Source: Bdellovibrionales bacterium
Lineage (GTDB): Bacteria; Bdellovibrionota; Bdellovibrionia; Bdellovibrionales; Bdellovibrionaceae
Direction: 5' to 3'
Length of the DNA: 64,000 bases
Assembly: GCA_018266295.1 (NCBI GenBank)
Contig: JAFEAQ010000011.1
Location: forward strand, 967,626 to 1,031,625
Part shown: positions 1 through 7,781 of the stretch, piece by piece
Position numbering within the stretch: the first letter of the stretch is position 1
How the letters are laid out: each line of letters opens with the position of its first letter
Position numbers and translations under genes: made by a program
The notes under the pieces: generated by a model
The model's database searches: none
What the model saw: the letters and a program-made list of their open reading frames with translations, nothing else
Told to the model about the DNA's origin: nothing

Positions 1-1095
1 AAACTGACTGAAGCGGCCAACAAGTCCAACACACTGATTGGCCTTGAAGAGAAGGCGATGAAAGCCGTCGAAGCTAAAGACTTCGAAACCGCTCGTACGC
101 TCATGCATGATGAAAACTATCACAAACAAGTTGAAATCATCATGGGCCCAATCAAAGAGTTCGAGCATTTAATGACAGATCGTACTGATAAAGCCGTTGC
201 TGACTTTGTTTGGTATGGGAAAGTTTTGCACGTCGTGATTTTGGGTCTGACGCTACTTTTGGGTGCGACTTTCTTCCTGATGAGTCGCGCGCTGAAAGCG
301 AACATCAAAGTCATCGTAACGAGTTTGCAAACTGTTTCTAGCTCAGTTTCAGAAGCTCTCGGTCAGTTGAATGAGTCCGGCATGAGCTTATCCTCTTCGT
401 CAACGGAAAGCGCCGCTTCGATGGAAGAAACTGTGGCTTCACTTGAGGAAATTGCCAGCTTGATCAAAACGAATACTGACAATGCTCACGTCGCAGCGAC
501 ATTAGCTCAGGACTCTCAAGGTGTTGCGACTTTGGGCCACAAAGACATCACAGGTCTCGTTTCTTCCATGAGTGAAATCGCTGCGAGCTCTGTGAAGATG
601 AAAGACATTATCCAAGTTATCGATGATATCGCTTTCCAAACAAACTTACTGGCCCTGAACGCTTCTGTTGAGGCCGCCCGTGCCGGTGAACAAGGAAAAG
701 GCTTTGCAGTCGTTGCTGATGCCGTTCGCGCCCTTGCACAAAGAAGTGCAACTTCAGCAAAAGAAATTGGTTCGTTGATCACGGACGTCAACGCTAAGAT
801 CGATACGGGCACTGACAAAGTGACTGCGAGTGGCGAAGTCTTTAATAAGATTCTCGGCTCTGTGGGCAAGGTTTCAAACCTGAGCCAAGAGATCTCTCTC
901 GCCGCTCAACAACAACAAACTGGTATTGGTCAGATTTCTACAGCGATGAATCAGCTCGATCAAACATCGCAAGCCAATGCCGCTGCTGCGGAGCAAATCT
1001 CTGCAACGGTGACAGAGCTTAAAGATCAGGGTGTGGAACTCAACCGCCTTGTGATTCAATTATCTTCAATGGTTAGCAACGAAAAATCTGCTTAA
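1..1095 (+). CDS. Methyl-accepting chemotaxis protein, 3' part (5' end outside window)
   Basis: The reading frame is open from base 1, so the N-terminus lies upstream. What remains is the end of a periplasmic four-helix sensor region, one membrane helix (around bases 225-295, LHVVILGLTLLLGATFFL), then a cytoplasmic coiled-coil signalling domain. The highly conserved hairpin tip is visible (DDIAFQTNLLALNASVEAAR, then GKGFAVVADAVRALAQRS), which contacts CheA and CheW. No clear HAMP domain separates membrane helix and signalling domain, as in some short-linker receptors. The adaptation Gln/Glu-rich heptads are present. The ligand cannot be deduced. The gene ends convergently with the methyltransferase gene, with the last bases overlapping. 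Confidence 0.93.
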   Translation, partial: KLTEAANKSNTLIGLEEKAMKAVEAKDFETARTLMHDENYHKQVEIIMGPIKEFEHLMTDRTDKAVADFVWYGKVLHVVILGLTLLLGATFFLMSRALKANIKVIVTSLQTVSSSVSEALGQLNESGMSLSSSSTESAASMEETVASLEEIASLIKTNTDNAHVAATLAQDSQGVATLGHKDITGLVSSMSEIAASSVKMKDIIQVIDDIAFQTNLLALNASVEAARAGEQGKGFAVVADAVRALAQRSATSAKEIGSLITDVNAKIDTGTDKVTASGEVFNKILGSVGKVSNLSQEISLAAQQQQTGIGQISTAMNQLDQTSQANAAAAEQISATVTELKDQGVELNRLVIQLSSMVSNEKSA

Positions 1096-2294
1096 TTGCG
1101 TTTGAGAAGGGCTGCGTAGAAACCGTCGTAGCCCTCGACATCAGGACGGAGATGGATTTCTTTTACCAAAGACCAATCTCCGTTTTTCTCTTTTAAAAAC
1201 TTCGCAATTTGCTGTTCATTTTCTGACGGCAAGATACTGCAAGTTGAGTAAACCATCAGGCCACCCTTCTTCGTCATTGCAGAATAGCTCGTCAGAATTT
1301 GATATTGCTCTTTATTAATTTGCTCGACGTCTTCAGCGTGCAAACGCCATTTTGCATCGGGATTGCGGCGCAGAACGCCAAGGCCCGTACAAGGCACATC
1401 GAGGAGTACACGGTCCGCCTGCTCTTTCAGACGCTTGATTGTTTTAGAAGATTCAATCACGCGAGTTTCAATATTCGTCGCTCCGGCGCGGCGGGCGCGG
1501 AGTTTGAGCTCGTGCAACTTCCAGTCTTTGATATCCATGGAAATCAAACGTCCCTTGTTCTGCAAGTAAGAAGCGATATGCAAACTCTTACCGCCAGATC
1601 CAGCGCACGCATCGATCACACGTTGGCCCGGTTGCACATCTAGCAAAGGTACAACCATCTGAGAACCGGCATCTTGAACTTCAAACATTCCATTGCGGAA
1701 AGCATCTGTTCTGAAAAGATCTTTACGGTCTTTGACTTTCAAAGCATACGGAACATCGCTCGATACTTTTTCAGCGACGATCTCTTTCGTCGCTAAGGCC
1801 GCGATCACATCATCAGGTGTAGCCTTCAAAGAGTTCACGCGAAGGTAGAGCTCACCGGGCTGATTCATTGCGATCACGGCTTTTTCCCACGAATCGCCGC
1901 CGAGCTCTTTACGGCCAAGCTCATCAATCCAGTCAGGAATAGACTGGCGAATGGCAAAGTCGCCGCTGGCTTCTTTTTCTTTGCGTCTCACGAAATCATA
2001 ACTGAGGCCGTCGAACTCTTCCCAATCTGGCAGATCATGACCTGTGCGCAACCACTGCGTGCCGATCACGCGTGCGAGACTGTCGTTGCCAGCGATGAAT
2101 ACGAGCAAACGTTCCCAGCGTAAAACTCCGTACAAAGTTTCGGCAAAGAATCGGCGTTCAGACAGGGACCAGTCGGCATTGTGCTTCAGGCAAGACTCAA
2201 TCACTTTGTCGGCGTACTTACCGTCAAAGAACACTTCTTCTAAAGAGGTCAAAAGTTCGTCGAGCAGAGGGCGATTGATTTTCACGAGAGTCAC
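1092..2294 (-). CDS. rsmB: RsmB/NOP2-family rRNA (cytosine-5-)-methyltransferase
   Basis: SAM-dependent RNA m5C methyltransferase, probably acting on 16S rRNA like RsmB (C967 in E. coli). The N-terminal ~130 residues are helical and resemble the NusB-like domain of RsmB. The C-terminal Rossmann domain has the SAM loop (DACAGSGGKSLHIA) and both family cysteines: the DVPCTGLGVLRRNPDAKWR motif IV and the YSTCSI motif VI, where the second Cys is the nucleophile. Length (about 400 aa) fits. The start given is GTG at 2294; a second GTG at 2285 has an AGGTG sequence just upstream and may be the true start. RsmB versus another NOP2/Sun paralogue is inferred from the N-terminal domain. Confidence 0.85.
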   Translation of the reverse strand: MTLVKINRPLLDELLTSLEEVFFDGKYADKVIESCLKHNADWSLSERRFFAETLYGVLRWERLLVFIAGNDSLARVIGTQWLRTGHDLPDWEEFDGLSYDFVRRKEKEASGDFAIRQSIPDWIDELGRKELGGDSWEKAVIAMNQPGELYLRVNSLKATPDDVIAALATKEIVAEKVSSDVPYALKVKDRKDLFRTDAFRNGMFEVQDAGSQMVVPLLDVQPGQRVIDACAGSGGKSLHIASYLQNKGRLISMDIKDWKLHELKLRARRAGATNIETRVIESSKTIKRLKEQADRVLLDVPCTGLGVLRRNPDAKWRLHAEDVEQINKEQYQILTSYSAMTKKGGLMVYSTCSILPSENEQQIAKFLKEKNGDWSLVKEIHLRPDVEGYDGFYAALLKRN

Positions 2295-2483
2295 CTGGCC
2301 GAGGGGCTTATTTGAGTTCGAATTGAGAGCTGGATTTTTATCCTGCTAACTATGAAAAAGCCAGACTTTTAGGGAAGTTGGGAGTTTTTTACCGTTTCTT
2401 CGTCCGTTTACTTCTGGGGCATTTATGCCGATCTAAACTGGGTGATAGCCTGTAGATATGCAGGTTGAATGAGGAGCCACCGT

Positions 2484-2777
2484 ATGAGCAAAAATCCCGG
2501 ATCGCTGTCTGAAGCTATTTCAAATCTCGAATCTGCGGGCCAATCGAAGGCCCAAGAACTCCGTGATCATTTGGAGAAGGACTACAAAGAAATCCAAAAG
2601 GCTCTTGAGACCTTGCGTCCCCTATTGGACGATGTGAAGGCGCGTGCCGAGAGTGAAGTAAAAGCCACAAAGGGCCAAATCGAAGAGCAAGTAAAAGCCA
2701 ATCCTTGGGTGACATTGGGTGTGGTGGGCTTAGTAGCTTTCGTTCTAGGCTGGATTTTCGGCAGCAACCGCAAATAG
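2484..2777 (+). CDS. DUF883 / ElaB-YqjD-like membrane-anchored protein
   Basis: Small protein of 97 residues with a long charged amphipathic helix/coiled coil (about residues 10-70) and a single C-terminal membrane helix (WVTLGVVGLVAFVLGWIFG) ending in a short basic tail. This is the layout of the ElaB/YqjD/DUF883 family, C-tail-anchored inner-membrane proteins that in E. coli bind ribosomes in stationary phase. The ATG at 2484 is preferred over one 15 bases upstream because GAGGAG at 2471-2476 is correctly spaced from it. It lies 10 bases before a second small membrane-protein gene, as yqjD lies near yqjE in enterobacteria. Family is fairly sure; function is inference. Confidence 0.8.
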   Translation: MSKNPGSLSEAISNLESAGQSKAQELRDHLEKDYKEIQKALETLRPLLDDVKARAESEVKATKGQIEEQVKANPWVTLGVVGLVAFVLGWIFGSNRK

Positions 2778-2787
2778 GTAAATAGAA

Positions 2788-3153
2788 ATGAATTTCTTAA
2801 AGGACTTCCTTTTCATGCTAGTGCGATCTTTCTTGTACAAGAAGGCCGCGCGAAGCATTCGCAAAAAAGGAGTCTTGGCCTACTTGCGTGCTTTGCAGGT
2901 TTTGCGTAAATCCCTGGCGGGCTCCGTGCTGTTATTCGTTTTCCTCCAACTGATGGTGGTGGGCTTCATCGGCTCCATTGTCGTGGGCGTTTTCTTAATC
3001 CCCCAAGACCTCGAAGTGCGCCTGTGGATTTTGCTGGGAGTCTTCGGCGTATTCTTCTTACTGCCGTTCGTGATTCTGTTATTCATTTTCTCCGAACGAG
3101 TTTGGTACCGCCTCTCCGGCGCCGAGAAAATGGTCGCCGAGCTGCGGGAGTAA
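2788..3153 (+). CDS. Small two-helix membrane protein, partner of the YqjD-like protein
   Basis: Protein of 121 residues with a basic N-terminal segment (residues 1-45, many Arg/Lys) and two hydrophobic helices (about 48-70 and 78-105) ending in a short charged tail. The position directly after a DUF883-like gene and the two-helix topology recall YqjE/phage-holin-superfamily-6 proteins, but I do not see a diagnostic motif. It is probably cotranscribed with the upstream gene. Role unknown. Confidence 0.7.
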   Translation: MNFLKDFLFMLVRSFLYKKAARSIRKKGVLAYLRALQVLRKSLAGSVLLFVFLQLMVVGFIGSIVVGVFLIPQDLEVRLWILLGVFGVFFLLPFVILLFIFSERVWYRLSGAEKMVAELRE

Positions 3154-3530
3154 TTTGCTTTCGTTTGCCACTCCCCCTCTGATCTTCCCTTATTTTTTAT
3201 CATCGGCATTACCCTGAAGCTCTGCAGAAACTCTCCGTGAAAAAAAATACCGCTGCCTTTTAATTCCGAATTTCGGAACTTTATCTTTTTTTGCGATTTT
3301 TCTTGTGGGGAGTCTACTCACCTCCATCTTCCTATATAAGCGTCGTGGTTCTTATTCTCGAGAAACTTCTTAAAGAGAGAAAATTCAGCTCATAAACGCC
3401 TAGTGTGTGCGTTTACGAACGCACTATCCCGAACCTCTAAACGTGGCTTGCAAATTGAAAAAGCATAAAATTTCACTCTAAAAAGTCATGTTATAAATTC
3501 ACTGAAATAAGAAAACCAAAGGAGCTAGTA
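3154..3530. other. 377-base AT-rich intergenic region with overlapping inverted repeats
   Basis: No convincing gene. It contains a small dyad (TTCCG/CGGAA near 3268) followed by T-rich sequence, which could terminate the upstream pair, and a perfect 7-bp inverted repeat with a TACG loop at 3407-3424. The left arm of this repeat shares bases with a second possible stem (3394-3399 with 3409-3414). The stretch before 3531 is AT-rich and presumably carries the promoter of the HNH gene, but no clear -35/-10 pair stands out. Confidence 0.5.
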
Positions 3531-4562
3531 ATGACTTTAGCAAAAGAATTCAACCTAGATCTATCGAAGAACTCTTTAAATCTTTCAAAAATTCCTAGCG
3601 CGGAAATCCTTTTCCGCCTAGAGAGACTCACTAAGTCTGAAAGAAAAATCACTCACCTAGTTCTTTGGCATCTCGTTGAGATGGATAATCGTAAGCTTTA
3701 TTTAGAACTAAATTATGATTCTCTTTATCAGTATCTCACAAAGCACTTAGCTTATAGTGAAAGTGCCGCTTATGACCGCATTCAAGCCATGCGGGTTCTT
3801 AGACAAGCTCCCCAAGTCGCAAGTAAAATCGAAGAAGGAAGTTTAAATCTCACTCAGCTTGTCCGTGTCGAGCAAAGTCTTAAACAAGAAAAGCGTCTCG
3901 GCAAAGAAGTTAGCAAAGACCAAGTTTTTGATCTCCTTAATAAAGTAGAAAATAAAACGAGCTTTGAAACCGAGCAAATTATTGCCTGTGAACTTAGGCA
4001 AGCTCCAAAAACTTATCAGAAAGTAAAACCCCAGAGTGATAAATCTATCCGCTTAGAACTGACTCTTTCAAAAGAGCAGTATGAGATATTGAAGAAAGCT
4101 CAGAGTTATATCTCTCATATTATTCCAGAAAATGATTTAGCAGCTGTTATTAGTTACCTAGCAAAAGCCTCGATCCAGAAAAAAGAAGGTAAAGAATCTG
4201 AGCAAGAAGTACAGGCGCTAAAGACGCAAGAAGAGAAATTTAAGGCCTTTGAATCAAGTAATTTTAAAGCAGAGGGCTCCCCGGCCCCGTCAACGCAAAG
4301 CTTCAGGGGAATCCCGAAAGCCCGTCGTAAATATATTGCTGAAAGTGTGAAGCGAGCCTTGCTTAAGAAAGCTCACTACCGCTGCGAACATGTAAATCCA
4401 AAAACCAAGCAAAGATGCAATTCCAAATACCAGCTACAAATTGATCATATCATGCCGCTAGCTAAAGGTGGGTCGGATAAAATCTCAAATCTACGGGTGC
4501 TTTGTGGAGTCCACAATCGTTATGAGGCACGCAGATGGGGACTAAACCCGCTCAGACAATAA
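3531..4562 (+). CDS. HNH endonuclease with DUF222-like N-terminal region
   Basis: Predicted 343-residue nuclease. The first ~200 residues are helical and charged, resembling the DUF222-type region of many HNH proteins that are multicopy in Bdellovibrio and actinobacteria. The C-terminal ~75 residues form an HNH domain: a Cys pair in YRCEHVNPKTKQRC, then QIDHIMPLAKGG, then NLRVLCGVHN, giving the His-Asn-His metal-binding core and zinc ligands. A strong site (AAAGGAG at about 3520) precedes the ATG. The gene is noticeably more AT-rich than both neighbours and uses more A/T-ending codons, suggesting recent transfer or mobility. Target and role (defence, DNA uptake, prey DNA degradation or a mobile gene) are unknown. 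Confidence 0.85.
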   Translation: MTLAKEFNLDLSKNSLNLSKIPSAEILFRLERLTKSERKITHLVLWHLVEMDNRKLYLELNYDSLYQYLTKHLAYSESAAYDRIQAMRVLRQAPQVASKIEEGSLNLTQLVRVEQSLKQEKRLGKEVSKDQVFDLLNKVENKTSFETEQIIACELRQAPKTYQKVKPQSDKSIRLELTLSKEQYEILKKAQSYISHIIPENDLAAVISYLAKASIQKKEGKESEQEVQALKTQEEKFKAFESSNFKAEGSPAPSTQSFRGIPKARRKYIAESVKRALLKKAHYRCEHVNPKTKQRCNSKYQLQIDHIMPLAKGGSDKISNLRVLCGVHNRYEARRWGLNPLRQ

Positions 4563-4567
4563 GAATA

Positions 4568-5806
4568 TCATTTCATCGGAAAAAGCCGTGTGTCAGAGAT
4601 GCTGGCAATACCCGTCAGTGCCATGAACAGCCGCTCGACACCCAAAGCGATACCGGCAGACGGTGGCATCCCTGCTTCGAGGCATTGCATGAATTCGGCG
4701 TCCAAAGAGATTTCTTCTTTACCCATCGCCCGCTTCTTCGCTAAGTCTTCGGCGAAGCGCTGCTTTTGCACTGCTGGGTCGTTCAGCTCGTGGAAGGCGT
4801 TGGCGAGTTCTAAGCCCTGCCAATACACCTCGAAACGATCGCCCCACCCGTCTGCAGTCAAACGCGCTAAGGCTGCTTGATATGGCGGATATTTTTCGAC
4901 GAAAACCAAACGCTCTTGAATAAACTGCGTTTCAATTTTTTCCATGAAGATCAGGAAGAAGTAATCGTCGATCGTCCGAGCCGACGATACATCTACGCCA
5001 GACTTCTCTGCCAGCGCCTTCATCTGCTCCAGCGTTGTATCCGGGCGAAGCTCGTAGCCACAGTGACGGTAAAACAATTGCGGGATCTGAACCGTGTCGA
5101 AACCCAACGGCGTCTTCAGCGATGGCATCTTACGAACCAAGTAGTTCACCAAGTCCGCCACATCTCGCTTGATCGCCAGCATTCCGTCATAGGCACGATA
5201 CCACTCGATCATCGTGAATTCGGGCTGATGATGATCCGTGACTTCGCCGTTTCTAAAAACATTTTTAATTTCAAAAATTTTCTCTGCCCCCAAAGCCAGC
5301 GCCTTTTTCAAGTGCAGCTCCGGGCTCGTCGGCAAGTATAGCTTCTGACGGCGAGATCCATTCACAAACTCGGTGCTGAAAACATCCAGCGACGGCTCGG
5401 TCCCCGGGCACGGCACCAATGACGGCGTTCGGACTTCAACAAAGCCCTGCTCACGGAAATATTCGCGCATCCAGTAAACGTAATCCTGCCACAAACGCAG
5501 GTATTCCAAACGCAAAACACGCGGTGGTAATTTCTGAGTATAAGGTGCGAGCAACGTCACGACTCCGCCATCAGAGATCGCAACGAGATCACCGACGATC
5601 AGCAAACGATCCGCTTCAACCGTCTGATGCTCCAACAAAACCAAGCGCGGAAAAATGCGGTTGTGAGTCTTGCCCTCGCGGGTGACTGTGACTTCCCATT
5701 CTTGATCGTAAGGGTGAATTTCGTGAATGCGGCCGATAAAAGAAACCCCCTTCGGAAGAAGAGGGTAACGATTCCATTTCTGAGCTAAGAACTCTGCTCG
5801 AGTCAC
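4568..5806 (-). CDS. epmA: EpmA/GenX-like lysyl-tRNA-synthetase paralogue with N-terminal extension
   Basis: Class II aminoacyl-tRNA synthetase catalytic core related to lysyl-tRNA synthetase, in the short form EpmA (PoxA/GenX) that attaches beta-lysine to elongation factor P. Visible motifs: TPSLVPCPGTEPSL, the motif 2 region (FEIKNVFRNGE through HQPEFTMIEWY) and motif 3 (GIALGVERLFMALTG). The protein has 412 residues against about 325 for E. coli EpmA. The extra ~90 N-terminal residues are beta-rich and not obviously the anticodon-binding OB fold of full LysRS. The start is GTG at 5806, sharing one base with the stop of the upstream gene. EF-P and the aminomutase EpmB are not in this window. 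Substrate is inferred. Confidence 0.8.
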   Translation of the reverse strand: MTRAEFLAQKWNRYPLLPKGVSFIGRIHEIHPYDQEWEVTVTREGKTHNRIFPRLVLLEHQTVEADRLLIVGDLVAISDGGVVTLLAPYTQKLPPRVLRLEYLRLWQDYVYWMREYFREQGFVEVRTPSLVPCPGTEPSLDVFSTEFVNGSRRQKLYLPTSPELHLKKALALGAEKIFEIKNVFRNGEVTDHHQPEFTMIEWYRAYDGMLAIKRDVADLVNYLVRKMPSLKTPLGFDTVQIPQLFYRHCGYELRPDTTLEQMKALAEKSGVDVSSARTIDDYFFLIFMEKIETQFIQERLVFVEKYPPYQAALARLTADGWGDRFEVYWQGLELANAFHELNDPAVQKQRFAEDLAKKRAMGKEEISLDAEFMQCLEAGMPPSAGIALGVERLFMALTGIASISDTRLFPMK

Positions 5807-6192
5807 TATTGGCAGAAGCCCATTCGGCGAAGCATGGAGAGCTGGCTCAATGCCGTCGCCATGTCATCAGCTCCGAAAACCATGTCCCCGTCCATCTGCA
5901 AACGGTGCTTCATCCATACACCGCCCACGATGCCTTCGCTTGCCATGCGACAATCTTGAACCCTAGGAGAGCAAATTTGCGAATCTACCAGGTTTTGCCC
6001 CATGGAAATGGCTTCCGAAAAATTGTCAGCGCCGGCGATCGTAGCACCGCCCAAGCTCTGAATTCTGATTTTTTTCCAAGATTGCTGAACAGCGCCTTCG
6101 GAAACGTATTTGCAAGCCTGTGAAGCCGACGCTAGAGTGGTCCACAAGTTCACGCTGAGGAGTATAAGGGTGATTCCGATGAGTTGTTTCAT
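5806..6192 (-). CDS. Small secreted protein with two Cys-bounded repeats
   Basis: 128 residues. The N-terminus is a good signal peptide (residues 1-23, ending ASA), so it is exported. The mature part is an internal duplication: residues 27-74 and 81-127 both run from Cys to Cys and share the pattern C-x3-SEG-x-V-x3-W-x-K-x-R-x-Q...GAD...A-x-S. Four cysteines in total suggest one disulfide per repeat or a dimeric arrangement in the periplasm or outside. I do not recognise the family. Its stop codon overlaps the GTG start of the EpmA-like gene, so the two are translationally coupled, although no shared function is obvious. Confidence 0.75.
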   Translation of the reverse strand: MKQLIGITLILLSVNLWTTLASASQACKYVSEGAVQQSWKKIRIQSLGGATIAGADNFSEAISMGQNLVDSQICSPRVQDCRMASEGIVGGVWMKHRLQMDGDMVFGADDMATALSQLSMLRRMGFCQ

Positions 6193-6341
6193 AACGCCTC
6201 TTATTTTGCCATTTCATGTTGTTGACATCTAGAGTCCGAACGTCCAGAACCGAGGCCAGGGACGTACTGACACCGCAAGTTTGAACCTTCGTCTCGCTTG
6301 TAACAATTGCAAAGTGTTTGCCAATTCGAATAGGAGCCAAA

Positions 6342-7781
6342 ATGACCCGTTCCACAATTTCCGCAAACTTCACGACATCTCTCAAAGAGTTCAAGAATCA
6401 GGTCGATTGGGTAGGTCTGAGATTCTACTCTGAGAAAACCAATCAACACACGATCCGCAACGAACATCCAGAGTCCCACTCATCAAAACGGGATCAAGGT
6501 GTCATGATCGAAGTCATGGTCGACGGTCACTTAGGATATGCAGCCACCAGCAACCTGACTCCTGAAGGAATGAAGCATGCCTTCAACAAAGCTAAAGAAC
6601 TTTCAACTCAAGCCTCGCGCGTAAAGGCCGCTGAGTTCACTCTCGATCAGCGCCCGTCTTCTCGTGGCAACTTCCAAAGTCCTTACCTTCACCGCTTGAG
6701 CACCCTCGAAACCGCTGAAACTGTCGACATTCTCATGAAGGCCTCAAAAGCCCTGAAGGTTTCCGACAAAATCGTTTCACGCGAAGCTTATGTCATGCTG
6801 ACCGAGACTGAAATTCAATATTTGTCCTCTTCAGGCGCTGAATGGAGCCAGAACTTCGATCTCGTCACAACTCTGTTCCGGGCAACGGCTGAAGACGACA
6901 AAGACACGCAAATGCGCAATATGGGGAACTCGATCCAAGCAGGCGCAGAAGTCCTCCGCGATCCGCAATTGTTGGACCTCTGCCGCCTGAATGGTGAAGA
7001 GGCCCTGGAGCTTCTCGCTGCCCCGAACTGTCCTACTGGGACAATGGATTTGCTGATTGCGCCGGATCAGATGCAATTACAGATTCACGAATCCATCGGC
7101 CACCCACTGGAACTGGATCGCATTCTGGGTGATGAAAGAAATTTCGCCGGCTGGAGTTTCATTAAACCTGAAAACTTCGGACATCTTCAATATGGCTCTC
7201 ACCTGCTTAATGTCGTCTTTGATCCGAGTGAGCAAGGTCAGTTCGCTTCTTATGCGTTTGATGATGTCGGCAACCCGGCGACTCGCGAGTATTTGATTAA
7301 AAACGGCAAGCTCCTTCGCGGGCTTGGTGGTTTGGAATCACAAAAACGTCTCGGTATTCCAGGCGTTGCCAACCAACGTGCTTCCAGCTGGAATCGCGCA
7401 CCGATTGATCGCATGGCGAATATCAACGTCGAACCGGGTACAGCGACTCTTGATGAGATGATTAAGTCGGTCAAACACGGCATCGTGATGAAGACCAACA
7501 AGTCCTGGTCGATTGATGACTACCGCAACAAGTTCCAGTTCGGCTGCGAATATGGTCAGCTGATCGAAGACGGAGAAATCACGCAAACCGTGAAAAATCC
7601 CAATTACCGCGGTAGAACTCTGCAGTTCTGGAATAGCTTGAAAGCCGTCGGCAATGCCCAAACCTATGAAAACCACGGCAGCCCTTATTGCGGTAAAGGC
7701 GAACCGAGCCAGATTATCCGCGTAGCCCACTCTTCGCCGTACTGCCTATTCTCAAACATCGAAGTTTTCGGAGGTGTGTAA
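6342..7781 (+). CDS. tldD: TldD metalloprotease subunit
   Basis: Catalytic subunit of the TldD/TldE (PmbA) zinc protease, which in E. coli trims peptide antibiotics such as microcin B17 and cleaves unfolded peptides, including CcdA. The metal-binding motif HEXXXH is visible as HESIGHPLELDR about halfway through the protein, as usual. About 479 residues, the normal size. The ATG at 6342 is preferred to an upstream TTG because TAGGAG sits at 6331-6336. The pmbA partner follows with a one-base stop/start overlap, consistent with a stoichiometric heterodimer. Confidence 0.93.
   Translation: MTRSTISANFTTSLKEFKNQVDWVGLRFYSEKTNQHTIRNEHPESHSSKRDQGVMIEVMVDGHLGYAATSNLTPEGMKHAFNKAKELSTQASRVKAAEFTLDQRPSSRGNFQSPYLHRLSTLETAETVDILMKASKALKVSDKIVSREAYVMLTETEIQYLSSSGAEWSQNFDLVTTLFRATAEDDKDTQMRNMGNSIQAGAEVLRDPQLLDLCRLNGEEALELLAAPNCPTGTMDLLIAPDQMQLQIHESIGHPLELDRILGDERNFAGWSFIKPENFGHLQYGSHLLNVVFDPSEQGQFASYAFDDVGNPATREYLIKNGKLLRGLGGLESQKRLGIPGVANQRASSWNRAPIDRMANINVEPGTATLDEMIKSVKHGIVMKTNKSWSIDDYRNKFQFGCEYGQLIEDGEITQTVKNPNYRGRTLQFWNSLKAVGNAQTYENHGSPYCGKGEPSQIIRVAHSSPYCLFSNIEVFGGV

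Noticed and set aside
4535-5685. Several plus-strand frames across the EpmA-like gene
   Set aside because: They are antisense shadows of a well-supported synthetase-like gene and lack ribosome sites and recognisable motifs.
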